This document shows positions 53,059-64,000 of a stretch of DNA of 64,000 bases, piece by piece. This DNA comes from Synaphobranchus kaupii. Its lineage: Eukaryota > Chordata > Actinopteri > Anguilliformes > Synaphobranchidae. The notes beneath the pieces were generated by a model that was not told the DNA's origin, did no database searches, and worked only from the letters and a program-made list of their open reading frames with translations. The position numbers and the translations under genes were made by a program. Location of the stretch: the NCBI GenBank assembly GCA_029718625.1, contig CM056376.1, positions 93,019,945 through 93,083,944 on the forward strand. The letters run 5' to 3'. The first letter of the stretch is position 1. The number at the start of each line of letters is the position of its first letter.

Positions 53059-55496
53059 CCCCTTTGCACAGATGGCAAATTTGGTCAATTCTCATCTATT
53101 TAGGGGGTGCTCTGTTTAAGGCTTTATAACTCCAGGTGTGAGCATCACATAAACTTGGTAAATGGCTTAAATGAAACAAGACATGTGTACCATTTACAAT
53201 ACAAACTTAGATTTATTTATTTTCATAAGTTAAGTCAAAATAAAGTGCCACAAATGTAAAGAAACTGGAAAAATGCAACAAAAAAAAAAATATATATTTT
53301 TTTTAGTTTGCAACAAAATACTGAGAGATACATAAGTGAAACAGGTAATATATACATTTCCTGGATCATAAACTCCACGTCCACACAATCTGAGGATGAT
53401 ATGCAGAACTACTAAAGGTCTATGATGCAAAATATAGGCAGTGTTCCCTGTCATCCAATAGTGTCTCCAAATCTATCCAAATGGCTAAATTGTGCACTGC
53501 TCTAAATAAAAAAGGTTTTGGCTCATAAAACTCACTTTTGCATCATTTTCAAGTGGGAATTACACTGCCTGGCCAAAAAAAAAGTCGCACACTCTAATAT
53601 TTCCTTGGACCGCCTTTAGCGCGCATTTGTTGTGGCATTGTTTCGACAGCCTTATGCAATGTCACAACATTTATTTCCGTCCAGAGTTGCCTGAATTTTT
53701 GGACGAGTTCTTGTATTGACGACGGCAGAGTCAAACCACAAAAGTATTCTCCAGCACATCCCAAAGACTTTCAATGGGGTTGAGGTCAGCACTCTGGTGG
53801 CCAATTCATGTGCGAAAATGATTCCTCATGCTCCTTGAACCACTCTTTCACAATTTGAGCCCGATGAATCTTGGTATTGTTGTCCTGGAATATTCCCATT
53901 GATGGGATAACCTGGTCATTCAGTACATTCAGGTACTCAGCTGACTTTTATTGCTGCATAACATTGCTGAGCCTAGACCTAACCAATTGAAACAAACCCA
54001 GATCATAACACTGCCTCCAGAGGCTTGTACAGTGGGCACTATTCATGACGGGTGCAACGGCGAGTTTTCTTTTGGCCAGGCAGTGTATATTTTCATCAGT
54101 ACAGGGGGTTAGATATCTATGGGTCCAAAACCCCTATGCAAAACATGTCATAAAATTAACAAAATGTGTTTTGTCCATTATAAAGCATATACATTTGCTC
54201 CTTCTGATCATTTAAGATATAAATATTGATATCACAGTGTTACATACACCTAAATATGTAGCCTAATCATTCACTCTTGTACCTCAATAAAACATCACTT
54301 TCCCCTGTACTCTACAGTATGTATACCTTTGCCCCAGGATTGCATTTTTCTGTTTTTTTTTTTGTTTTTTTTAATGTTCCTATTCATAATGACTCCAAGG
54401 AAAAACATTTATATATGCCATATCCTATATTATGTATGATAACATGAAAATAAAATAGTATTCCACCATGTGCAAAATGTTATCAAATGTTCTATCTTCA
54501 ATGAAAATCAGTAGCCTACATCAAAAATGAAATTAACGATTGCACTACAGTATGTGAAATGCGAAAATAACAATTGGTCTATCAATCATATTGGAAAGAC
54601 AGTGCTCTAGTGGAAAAACAAACATACATATGTAGCCAGCGAGACCAACCGCATTTTAGACGCAAAAACACTTACATATCGGGAAAGGGAATACTCTCCT
54701 CCCTAATGCGTTTTCTATAGAGCTTGCATAATACTAGACCGTTAAAATGAAAACTGCCATTACGCTGGACTGCAATAGATTTTTCAAAGCACCCAATAAA
54801 GACGTTGCATATACCGCTGCTAAGGTTATAATGTACTCATTTATTGGATAAAAGAGCCAACAATTAAACCAGAATGAACTGTGAATGAGGCAGGCTTGCA
54901 GGGCATGGGGTGTATTACGAGTCAACGTTTCAGATGTGTAATAGCAGTATAAAGTGTTGTATATTTCTCAAACAGATTGTACCAGACAATAAATGATCAC
55001 TGAATTTTGAAAGGAACATCTCTATCCGTAAAACCAATGGTAGGATTGTACATTTATTTCATATTTAGTAGCAGATATTCATTGTAGAATACGTTGTACA
55101 ATGAGACAATAATTTCACGTGTTTATTTTGCATTTGAGTGAGCAGGGCTTATCACAGCGTTTTTGGCATACGATTAGTCTATTGTCGGGTTTATCTTGTT
55201 GCTATGACGGAATTCAAATTTTATATGATGAATAAATATATTTATGAATTCACACATAGATGCTATTGTCCACTGGGTGGGGGGGGGGGGGTGCTTGTTA
55301 AACTGATTGCTACAGGAAAATAGTGACACTTAGAAACTCTCTATTCAGCAGAGTTGTCACGAATCGTCTACCAATAAAGTTAAAACACAGAGTTTGTGAT
55401 TTCCACAAATAGTTTGGCTGCAGGAGCAACGAATGTCTCAGTTGAGGCAAAATGATGCCACCGGCAGCATAACCACTAGGCATCTTTGCAAAGGGG
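53059..55496 (-). mobile_element. Long TTAA family, copy B (2,438 bp), piggyBac-like, inserted in the SINE3
   Basis: Ends cccctttgcacagatggc and, inverted, cccctttgcaaagatgcc (16 of 18 match), with TTAA at 53055-53058 and 55497-55500. CCC-starting ends and TTAA fit piggyBac; the transposase is absent. Removing it and the 525 bp added by the Tc1 insertion at 53563-54085 leaves about 1.9 kb homologous to copy A (9922-12590). An A/T-rich run at 53280-53305 and a G-run at about 55269-55281 are internal. Confidence 0.85.
53563..54085 (-). mobile_element. Tc1-like transposon (523 bp), internally deleted
   Basis: Ends cactgcctggccaaaaaaaa and inverse ggccaggcagtg with TA at 53561-53562 and 54086-54087. 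On the minus strand it keeps the transposase C-terminal half: [20 protein letters not shown], then NWPP, then, after a one-base frame change, DLNPIESLWDVLE. These hold the second Asp and the Glu of the catalytic triad. The N-terminal DNA-binding half is deleted. Copy A lacks this insertion. A truncated sister lies at 1-279. Confidence 0.92.
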
Positions 55497-55500
55497 TTAA

Positions 55501-55697
55501 TGACCACAGTGAGTCAGGACCTCAGTTTAACGTATCATCCAAAGGACAGTATCTCCTACAGCACAGTGTCCCCATCACAAGGTTAAAGCAACTTGATTTT
55601 ACCACAAGGCCTCCCATCCAAGTATGAACCAAGCCCATGCCTGCTTAGCTTCTGCCATTCAGCAGGAGCAGATTGCATGGTGGTATGGCTGCTGCCA
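55501..55697 (-). mobile_element. SINE3 5' part with 5S-rRNA-derived head
   Basis: Minus strand from 55697: ccataccaccatgcaatctg, then gaagctaagcaggcatgggc, then ttggttcatacttggatggg. This follows the 5S rRNA 3' half containing the internal promoter region (GAAGCTAAGCAGG.., ..ACTTGGATGGGAG). It continues into SINE3 body (ggtcctgactcactgtggtc) and breaks at the TTAA shared with 53055-53058. Decayed, so not a 5S gene. Confidence 0.85.
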
Positions 55698-56948
55698 TGA
55701 AACAATCAATTACATCTCAGGAATGATTATTAACTTTGTGGAGCATGGCTTGGAGCCCAGGTGACACAGAATATGTTGAAATCATTCCGTACAAAGCAGT
55801 AGATGAGGATTTTTTCTGAGATTTATTTAAAATACCAAAATTAGAATCTGTACCACATGAAACATGTGATTGTCTATACCTCCTCAGGGAAAAATAGCCA
55901 CAAAATGAAATTAGTTATTTTGCGGATCCACCCTACACATCTGGAGTGGTGTATTATACTTTGCTTGTGCTCTTGTCAGTTTAATGTAAATGTTGCACTG
56001 AGAATCCTGTATGGCCCCCTGCCCCTCCTATATACCTATTGAGTTCATCCTGCTGATGCACACACATACACACACACAAAGCTGGAAAATTAACTCTACT
56101 ACACACAAAACATCAGTCAGGAGACCATGACAGTGGGCTGTGATCATTTTATTCTATTTCAAGCTCCATTTATATTTAATACACAGACATGGCCTGAATT
56201 TGACTATTAATGTAATACTGGTGGCAGTTTTATAGAAACTGATAAGTGCTGTGGGGAGGATGTCAAGAGTATGTCATTAACCACTGTCCATACAATCACC
56301 ACTGAAGCAGGTCAAGGTCATGACACAAGCTTTTAATAAAAATACGGTGCAGCCCCGCCCATCTGATGCTTTATTATGTTAGCGCTCACACTTTGAAACC
56401 ATTTGGAACAGTGGTATGGAAAATCGTCCCAGAGGTGCATCTAGAAGCAGTTCCCGCTTAATGCCTTTGTTCTTGATGTAAAATTTGGATTTTTGACCAC
56501 GACAGCAGCGCTCATAGCCAAACTGAGAAGCTAACGTTTTTTTTTTCTTTCAATGGGAAACCCATACCTTCCACACAAGACTAGTGTCCCTTGCACACAG
56601 AGAGCCGTTGAGCGAACATGGGCTGTATCCAGGCTGGGCGTGGTCTGGTTGGGGCTGGCCTGGGCTGGTGAGTCAAACGCAGACTGCAATGGCAGCAGTG
56701 GTGTGGCCAGGTCACACAATTCTTTCACACCGACCAACAACCGCGAGTAAACGGAGAAAAGAATCGTAATGGTTTTCATAACATTTATAGAAGGGGGAGA
56801 AATGCTAGATCATAAAAAGTATAATTAACATTTAAGATTTTTAAACAGAATGCTGTTTACTTTTTGTTGTGTTTATTACCAAATTGTTTAGTTACCATAC
56901 CACAGTAATACTATAAGACAAGAAAATTTGACACACTGTACATATTAC

Positions 56949-56949
<1 letters not shown>
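55698..56949. other. Unassigned spacer
   Basis: No gene recognised. The frame at 56553-56750 ends near a donor-like gtgagt but lacks support. Confidence 0.35.

Positions 56950-57041
<92 letters not shown>
56950..57041 (+). repeat. (AC)n microsatellite, ~46 units
   Basis: 92 bp of pure AC. Confidence 0.97.
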
Positions 57042-57044
<3 letters not shown>

Positions 57045-58097
57045 AGACTCTTACAGCACTGAAGCTTGGAATTTTCTCAACGTCGCAGGGTTCCTTTGGA
57101 GCACTGAAAGCCAACAAAAACTCAAAAAAGAGATCTGGCCAATCGATTTATTCACGCTGCTTAACATTTGCACAAAGGGAGCAAAACTCTTCGAGTTGAT
57201 CTTTAGACCTGATGTTAACACTATTTTTATTGAGTCACCAGTAATCTTACATTTTTTTCACCGGGACGCCACAGTGTGGTATGCACACTTCTTTTAAGGT
57301 CACTGGGTCTGATAAGAGAGTTTGAGAGCACACTTCTCCAGTTCAAAAGAACTACACAATGTACTTACCGCACGTGATCCCAAAAAAGTCCCAACTTCTA
57401 TCATAAATTTATCAACTGATATTATATATATATATATTATATAATATACTGCCTGTTCGGAACGGATTTGTGTCGGCTGGCTGGATGTCGGAGGGGTCCT
57501 TTGGCAGCCGGAGTGCTGCAGTTGAGAGGTTGCAGGGGGTTTTAACAGAGGACGTTTCACAGGAGAGAGAAGCTTCCCTGCTGTGCCTGGAATTCATTAT
57601 TCCGCACAAACCTTAGAGAACGTGCAGGAGCCTGGGGTCCCCATTCACAACACTGGGGGGGCTCCAGCCCAAGGAAAAATAACAGCCAGTCTGTTCCAGG
57701 ATCAGTGAGTCAGGTTCCTCTCGCAGTAACGGCTGTCTGGTTTAGACGAGGCCTCTGCTTAGTCATCGCTTGGCAGGCCCTGAACATAATGTCCGTATTT
57801 TATGACAAAACATCTGTATGTAAAAAAAACATACATATGCAGAGAAATAAAGGCGTTTGAGGGTTAGCTTCAGCTATGGGTCATTTGGAAGACTCTGAGA
57901 AATTGGCGATCTGCACTGGGGGTGGCAGTCAGGCTATCCACCCAAAATATGAAGCAAATGCCAGATATCCAATGTTAAAATCCAGCAAGCACCACACCTG
58001 GACTGACTTCAAATACGTGGCACATATCACACTCAAAATACCGTAAAAGAAATGTTAGTTTTAATATAATTTAAAAAAATGAATTAATCATTCACTT
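57042..58097. other. Unassigned spacer
   Basis: A short (at)n patch at about 57420-57448; nothing else recognised. Confidence 0.4.
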
Positions 58098-58218
58098 GGT
58101 TGGCGAATGCCCTTAGCCCTGGTGAAGGGGATACTGAATTATTTACACATTATTCTTAACGCAGCTTGGTATCTACTGAAACTATGAAGGTTTAATATCT
58201 TGCTCAAGGGTACTGCAA
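58098..58218 (-). mobile_element. Degenerate V-SINE/L2-tail fragment
   Basis: Plus strand gcgaatgcccttagccctgg ... atcttgctcaagggtac parallels 37570-37690 of the intact SINE in the same orientation (..gcagacgctcttatccagag.. and ..accttgctcaagggtac). The tRNA head is missing. Confidence 0.65.
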
Positions 58219-58912
58219 AGCTCCATCTGAGAGCTAACATTGCTAAACCTGCTAAACATTGGAACACACTATCAATTAATGTGATGAACAACAGATATAC
58301 TGCGTACCATATCAATCACTTCAAGTGGACATATTGTAAATGTAAGACCTTTCCATATGGAACATGTTACAGGGGTTTAAGGAAGGGAAATAGAGCAGTG
58401 GCTTCAGATGTCAGAAGTAGCCTACTGCTGTTTAAAGCTGATTCTTCCTTACTGCCGAGATCCCACTCGATTCACTGCTTCAAAAAAAGAAAGGAAAATT
58501 TAATGAACTAAAATAAGGAGGCTCTACTCAAACACTCAGGTACTGGCATTTTATTTGTTAATGAGCCATGAAGTAGGACACCACATATAGTAAAGATTAA
58601 TGAGAGGAGAACGAGAGGACAACTCATGAAATAGATGGAAGTACCAAGCATCATCAGGGACGTGCAGGTTTGAATGAATGGTGACGCTCTGCTTTGGAGC
58701 ACCAAATCTTTTAATCATTTTGTATAAGTCTGGGACTGACAGCACCTGGTAGCTCTAGCTATGATAGGGATCACAGAACCTCACATCCCCAATATGGTGG
58801 GAACATTTGTTTGTGGGTCGTAATCCTTGTGATGTAGGGTATTTAAGTGCGCCCTTCTATCTGGACCATCCCATCACCCAAATGTCTCCAGTACAAATCT
58901 TACATACTATTA
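58219..58912. other. Unassigned spacer
   Basis: Nothing recognised; the 103-codon frame at 58200-58511 overlaps the SINE fragment and shows no domain. Confidence 0.35.
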
Positions 58913-58920
58913 TATGTAAC

Positions 58921-59104
58921 CAGAGGTGTAAAATCCAGGGGTCAGAAAGTAAAAGTCCTGCTGCCATGTGTTTCTTCCCCCCATGAACTCAGCCAGCTGA
59001 TTTCACTGATTAGTTCTACCTCCTGGCTAATTAGCAAATCCAGGTGATTAGAACAAAATACTGGGGAGAATTTTTACTTTCTGAACCCGGATTTTCCACC
59101 TCTG
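58921..59104. mobile_element. hAT MITE, family 'cagaggtgg', copy 2 (184 bp)
   Basis: Same family as 37893-38096: shares ccaggggtcagaaagtaaaa and gctgatttcact. Ends cagaggtgtaaaatcc and inverse ttttccacctctg. Flanks tatgtaac / gatgtaac match at 7 of 8. Confidence 0.88.
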
Positions 59105-59112
59105 GATGTAAC

Positions 59113-60425
59113 TTGATCTCAAGAAATGTACACCTTAAAGTCTTAAAGAATAAAACTGTGATGTCAAGGGCTAAGTAGTAGAGAAAAGAGTTCACACAAG
59201 AGAGGACGTCAGCAGGCCAGACAAATAGGTAAAAATGAATTACCTTCACAGTGATATCATGTTAGGTTACCCAACGCCCGTGGTGCAAATGGAGTCCAGA
59301 TGTTTTGAGTTAGATGTTTCCACTTGGTGGAGACAACTGTATACAGACTCACACTTCTCACACCCTGCACACTTCCTCAGCTCTCAAGTTGTTCACATTA
59401 TCATGACTAGATGATGGGTAATACACTTACGATTGTGCATGTTCACAAATTATATTAAATAAAATGTCTACCAACCATAGTTAACATTATCATTATTTAG
59501 TTTGCAGGCTAAAAAAATAACCACGATAAGCAATTAGATAAAGCAAGTACAAACACATCTACACAAACATAAAAAATAACATAATATCATTGACCCGTGT
59601 GTGTGTGTGTGTGTGTTTGCATGGGTAATAGTCATTTCATGACAGGTTTACAAGTGCTGATATGGAAAATACTGTAATACAGTAATTAATTTCTTCTGCA
59701 GCAAGCCACAAAACTGTTATAATATGAATTTAACAATGTTTTTATTATCAGCCCAAGTCTTAAGAGGTGCAGCTGACAGCGTGCTCTTATTTAAAGGCCT
59801 CTTCTTCTAGAAGGCTTGTATGTAAGCAGCAGACACCAGGGCCCCAGGCCTGCCGAGCGTGTCATTAGCTCTTTTACAGCATGTTCACAAATCTGTTCAG
59901 CAAATGGCTCCCAGCTGCCCCCACGTCACACACAAACATAGGAGTCCTCAATGAGAACAGCCTTTAAACACGAGTCCCCTCCAGCTGGAAGAAGGTCCAG
60001 ACTGCAACTGCACGTGGTTCTCATAATGGGTCCCTAGCCCCTGGAACCTGAGCACCTTTCTGCACCCCCGTCAGCTAATCCCTCCCTCATTTCTCCATCA
60101 GTTTATCTCTCCCTCATTTCTCCATCAGCCAATCCCTCCCTCATTTCTACCTCAGATGATCTTTCCCTCCTTTTTCCTCCCTTCCAATTTGTGGAATCAC
60201 AGATTGTCTCACAGTGCCACCCACAATCAAGCAAGGGGCTCTGAAGCTGAAGTCTCGGCGCTCATCTGAGGCACTCACCCAAGAGCCAATGAACAATTCA
60301 CACACTATAACCCACATAGTACTACAAATGATACATTTAAATGTCATTCTGTGATATTTTATTTTTAAAAATTAACAATCATTTTATGTTTGAAAATATT
60401 TCTTTTACCAAAATAAAATAAAAAC
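59113..60425. other. Spacer with small repeats
   Basis: (gt)n at about 59599-59616. A tandem array lies at 60073-60176. No gene recognised. Confidence 0.4.
60073..60176. repeat. ~28-bp tandem repeat, 3-4 copies
   Basis: Units of the form aatccctccctcatttctcc followed by atcagcc/atcagttt, with growing divergence to the right. Confidence 0.8.
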
Positions 60426-60429
60426 TTGA

Positions 60430-61735
60430 ATATGTTGCTTACATTAGTATTCAACCCGTTCTCTGGAAACTCACAGATGCCCTACAAGGACACAATTGCG
60501 TTACCATTGGCCTCTACCTGTGAACCATTAAAGTAACCGTCACATTTTTTGAATAAAGGATCATTGGTCAGGCCGTGAATATAAAGGAAAGGAAAATTAA
60601 CACTAAAGAGCATTATACGGAAGCTAGAGATAAAGTAATATAAATGTATAAATTAGGAAAAGAGTAAAAATAAATAAATAGACAGGAAGTGGAAGTGGAA
60701 GCTGCATCACAGCACCTAGGCACTGCCTTTTAAACTCAGTATCCAAGCAAGGAGACTTGTGAGGGAAGCCACGGAGAGGCCAACAATCACTCAGTTCAGT
60801 GGCTGAAAGTGGAGTAAAGGTGCCTCAGTCAACAATATCAAGAGCTCTGCATAAAATGGCCTGTATGGGATGGTGGCAAGAAAGAAGCCATTACTCAAAA
60901 AATACCATCTCAAAGCAGGTCTGCAACCAGAAATCACGAGAGTCACCCTGATGAGCCGTGGGAAAAGGTTTGTGGCCAGATGAGACCAAGATGTTTTGGC
61001 CAAAATTTTAATTGCGTGCAAAACGAACACTGCCCATGCCTGAAGAAACAGCATCCCACCAGCAAAGTATGGTGGTGGCAGCAACATACTGTGGGAATGC
61101 TTTTCATCAGCAGGGACTTGGCATCTTGTTGAAATTGAAGGAAGAATGGATGAAGCAAAACAAAGGTAAATACTGCAAGAGAACCTGCGTCAGCCTGCTA
61201 AAAAAACAGAGCTTGGGAGAAAGTTCACCTTTCAGCAGGACAATGATCCCAAGTAGGCCTACAAGGCCAAATCAACAATGGAGAGGCTCGAGAACAAAAA
61301 GGTGAATGTTCCACAGAGGCCCAGTCCATGTCCTGATCTCAATCCCAATGAGAATCTGTGGTATAATAAGAAAATTGAGGCCCATAAGAGCCACCCACAA
61401 AACCTGAACATCCTGGAGCAACTCTGCCAAGGAGAATATGTAAAAATCACTCCCAAACATTATGCAAGACTAGCACATACCTGCCCCATAAAACTTAAAG
61501 CTGTTATTACAGAAAAAGGTGGCTCTACCAAATACTATGTGTGGTTGGATTACTATGCAAGCAGCATATTCGTTTTTTTGCTTGAAAATACCTGCTGACA
61601 AATAACTAATGATGGCTTTTAACTGTAAGAGCAGTTACAAGAACATTACTCACTGGAAAAATGTGTGTAAGAATTATTTGCAATCCAGAACAATTTGATA
61701 ATTTTCAAGCTGTCTGAATACTTTTGTAAGGCACT
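60430..61735 (+). mobile_element. Tc1/mariner-like transposon, degenerate, near full length
   Basis: The right end ctgaatacttttgtaaggcac is a common fish Tc1/mariner terminus; the left end is decayed (agtattcaacccgttctctg near 60448). Plus-strand transposase pieces in order: STISRALHKM (about 60830), a NTISKQVCNQ segment, PDETKMFWP carrying the first catalytic Asp region (60977), a decayed second Asp region near 61235, and CPDLNPNENLW with the catalytic Glu (61328-61360), ending in KLKAVITEKGGSTKYY. Stops and frame shifts throughout make it inactive. Confidence 0.8.
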
Positions 61736-64000
61736 GTGAATCATTCATCATAAGAATCACAACAGTGGCCACTTGCATACAGACAATGCAGATGGGTCAT
61801 GTGGTACCAGAACCAATGTCCTGTTGTGGTAACACACCAAGCGGAAACGCCCAGGCACACACCAAATAAAGTCACACAACGACATACACACGATATAGTA
61901 CACACGCCCATTCATGACATACGCAAACATGCACACCCAATCAAAAGTGTGAGCACATATACACACAACTTCAATTTGTTTGTTTTTTGTTTTTTTACTT
62001 TAAATACAAAAAACACTGCTGGGATCCTGAGGGACAAAATGAGACTAATCTCTTCACCAGCACAAACCACAAATCCCACGCGACACTGCAGAGCTAAAGA
62101 GACAGTAGTGCTCAAACAGAACATACAGTTGATTTATTAATATCATGGTTATGGTTATTACCATACTTCAGGGATGCACAACTCACACGGCTGGTGTGCG
62201 TGCTGGTTTTTGATCCGCCCAATTCTTCCCAGTTAATTAGATTGCCGTATACAAAAATGGCGCCACCATGAACCGTTTTTACCTGGGATGAAAGTGCAGA
62301 CTACAGCTGTAGCTGATGATTTGTATCAAAAATGAAAGCAATAAATTGAAAATCATCAATATCACTGGACTAATTTCATTATTTGGCATGAAATCCAAAA
62401 ACAGATCAGCCTTTGTTGTGCACCCCAGCAAGAAAACCCTCAAGAGACAGAAGTACGGACCCCGGTACACGTTTGATGCAATCGGATTGCTTTCAAAAAG
62501 AACAGAAAAAACACGCACGCACAACTTGGCTTAAGTGCTTCAACGATGAACACACCTAGAGCTATCAGGCCTCAGTCAATCTCCAGGGGTCTGCATGCAA
62601 ATACGGTTTTCATTTTTTCTCAACAAATCTGACATGTTATCTGTATTCCAGTGGTCATCAGTGACACTTTAGAGAGGTAATTTTATACATTTTTTATTAT
62701 TTTGTTAATATGATTAGAAAAATCTGAATTGTAGTTACAACTATTTATTGTACTATGTATTACTGACTTAAGGAAGTATAAATGGCACCTGGATAAATGT
62801 ATAGTGTGGACTGTTCAATTTCCAGGAATTATCCATTTTCAACCTTAGTCATCTCAATGGGTAAACATTGTTGGCTACTTTACACATTGGAATCACGTAT
62901 CCCGAAAAGACTACTGAGGTATCGCTTCTTAAGTACAGTAGAGTTAAGCAAAACCAGCTCTGGGCATCTGGAGAACTGTCTGCTCCTTACAGTACGGTGA
63001 GTTAACATCAGCAAGTGCTGTGTAAAGCTAGAAGCTACGAGCTTCTATGGGAGACATACACAGCTGGCATTTAACTCCTCTGTCTTTCCTAGCCAGAGCT
63101 AAGTGCAGTAGAGGTATCTGATGCAAGCATAAAGACCAACTTTCCCCCTCATTTTGAGGCACTGCCTCAGTCAGACCATTGGAGGTTTCAACACAATACT
63201 AGGGTATGTTACATTACCACCCTGAGACCAGTTGGGGGATAGGCTTGCTATTCACTCGGCTAGCTAGCTAGCTTGCAAGTTTAAAGAGCAAGCTAGCTTG
63301 CTTGCTACTAATTAATAAGTAACAAGTAACAAGTAGTAGCAAATGCCAAATAACAATAACACATTTTTTGGAAGGATACGTGTTTTTCTATCAAATATCA
63401 AGATTTTTCCATGCGGTAAAAGTACAGCAGCAAATGCTACCATCACTACTTCCTTTTCACAATGCTGGCAAACTGAGTGACAAGGCTGATTTGCGTGGTT
63501 GCACACAACCAAGTCGTGCCACCAATGCACACAAGTGTACCTGTGGCTTCAGAAAGGGATGGAGTTTCTGAGTTTCTTTAGTTTCTTTTAGTCCATTCAT
63601 TTTGACTGCAACTGAGGCAGAGCCAATTATAATAGATATTAACATTATCCTTCAAAACATTCCCTTTCACATTACATACAACAAAACTGTAAAAACAGGG
63701 AGGCAAACAATCTACAGTACAGTTCAGTGGTATAAAAATATATTACAAATCTGCAGAAATATTTACATGTACTATATCTCCATAAAGGCTTCTAGGCTCC
63801 ACATTACACAGTTGTGTAAATGGTTAACAGTCAGGAGCAGTAATGATGAAAAAATAATAAAACAATCTTAAAATGTCTTTTTTTATATATATTTAGCACT
63901 CTGATTAATACATTTATGATAGCTTTTTTTCTTTTCACAAACCATTAAAAAAAAACTTCATTGCACACTTTGGTGCAATCAAAGGAAATGAAAAAGGGAA
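61736..64000. other. Unassigned stretch to window end
   Basis: AT-rich. A local ctag-rich imperfect palindrome sits at about 63258-63305 (gctagctagctagcttgc ... gcaagctagcttgc). No gene or transposon recognised. Confidence 0.35.

Noticed and set aside
55600..55697. Possible 5S rRNA gene (minus strand)
   Set aside because: Too diverged, lacks the 5S 5' third, and continues into SINE3 body; it is a SINE head.
63258..63305. ctag-rich imperfect palindrome
   Set aside because: Short, low-complexity and without flanking duplication; not enough to call an element.

Overview
This window looks like nuclear DNA of a ray-finned fish, probably a teleost. It carries a SINE with a 5S-rRNA-derived head (SINE3 type), a tRNA-headed SINE that shares its 3' tail with an L2-type LINE, many Tc1/mariner copies, PIF/Harbinger, hAT and TTAA-flanked elements, and very long (AC)n/(TG)n tracts. 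I see no bacterial-style genes, operons, rRNA genes, genuine tRNA genes or CRISPR arrays. The species cannot be named from the sequence alone.

No complete host gene is visible. Almost all open frames longer than about 60 codons are chance frames, microsatellite translations or transposon remnants. The clearest coding sequence is the reverse transcriptase of an L2-type LINE (minus strand, 20773-22880), broken by two in-frame TGA codons. Two weak candidates for host exons lie at 2680-2773 and 3674-3811 (plus strand). A weak signal-peptide-like frame lies at 49529-49732. The window is best read as intergenic or intronic DNA filled with decayed transposons.

Layout. 1-5700: the edge of a Tc1 element, a PIF/Harbinger remnant with a Myb/SANT-like reading frame and a nested 172-bp MITE, a 690-bp palindrome with a hAT MITE at its apex, two exon-like blocks, and a TTAA element with a THAP-like remnant. 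8200-12600: an L2/CR1 fragment, a TTAA MITE and copy A of a long TTAA family. 15150-16300: 3' ends of two LINEs. 18260-23030: a TA-flanked element with 100-bp inverted repeats, a Tc1 element split by a TTAA element, and the large L2 LINE. 25365-27080: a MITE and a 29-bp minisatellite. 29100-34200: three long dinucleotide tracts and a G27 run. 37550-48000: an intact tRNA/L2-tail SINE, a hAT MITE, a 646-bp palindrome, a TTAA palindrome with a 735-bp hAT foldback at its centre, and a TTAA MITE. 51300-55700: a LINE 3' end, then a three-level nest in which a SINE3 is split by copy B of the long TTAA family, which is split by a Tc1 element. 56900-61740: another (AC)n tract, a second copy of the hAT MITE, and a degenerate Tc1/mariner element.

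The most informative feature is how the insertions nest. Related copies supply empty sites for several insertions, so boundaries, target-site duplications and relative ages can be read from this one window. The most unusual pattern is that two hAT elements sit exactly at, or within a few bases of, the apex of larger palindromes. No previously undescribed defence, metabolic or signalling system is visible.
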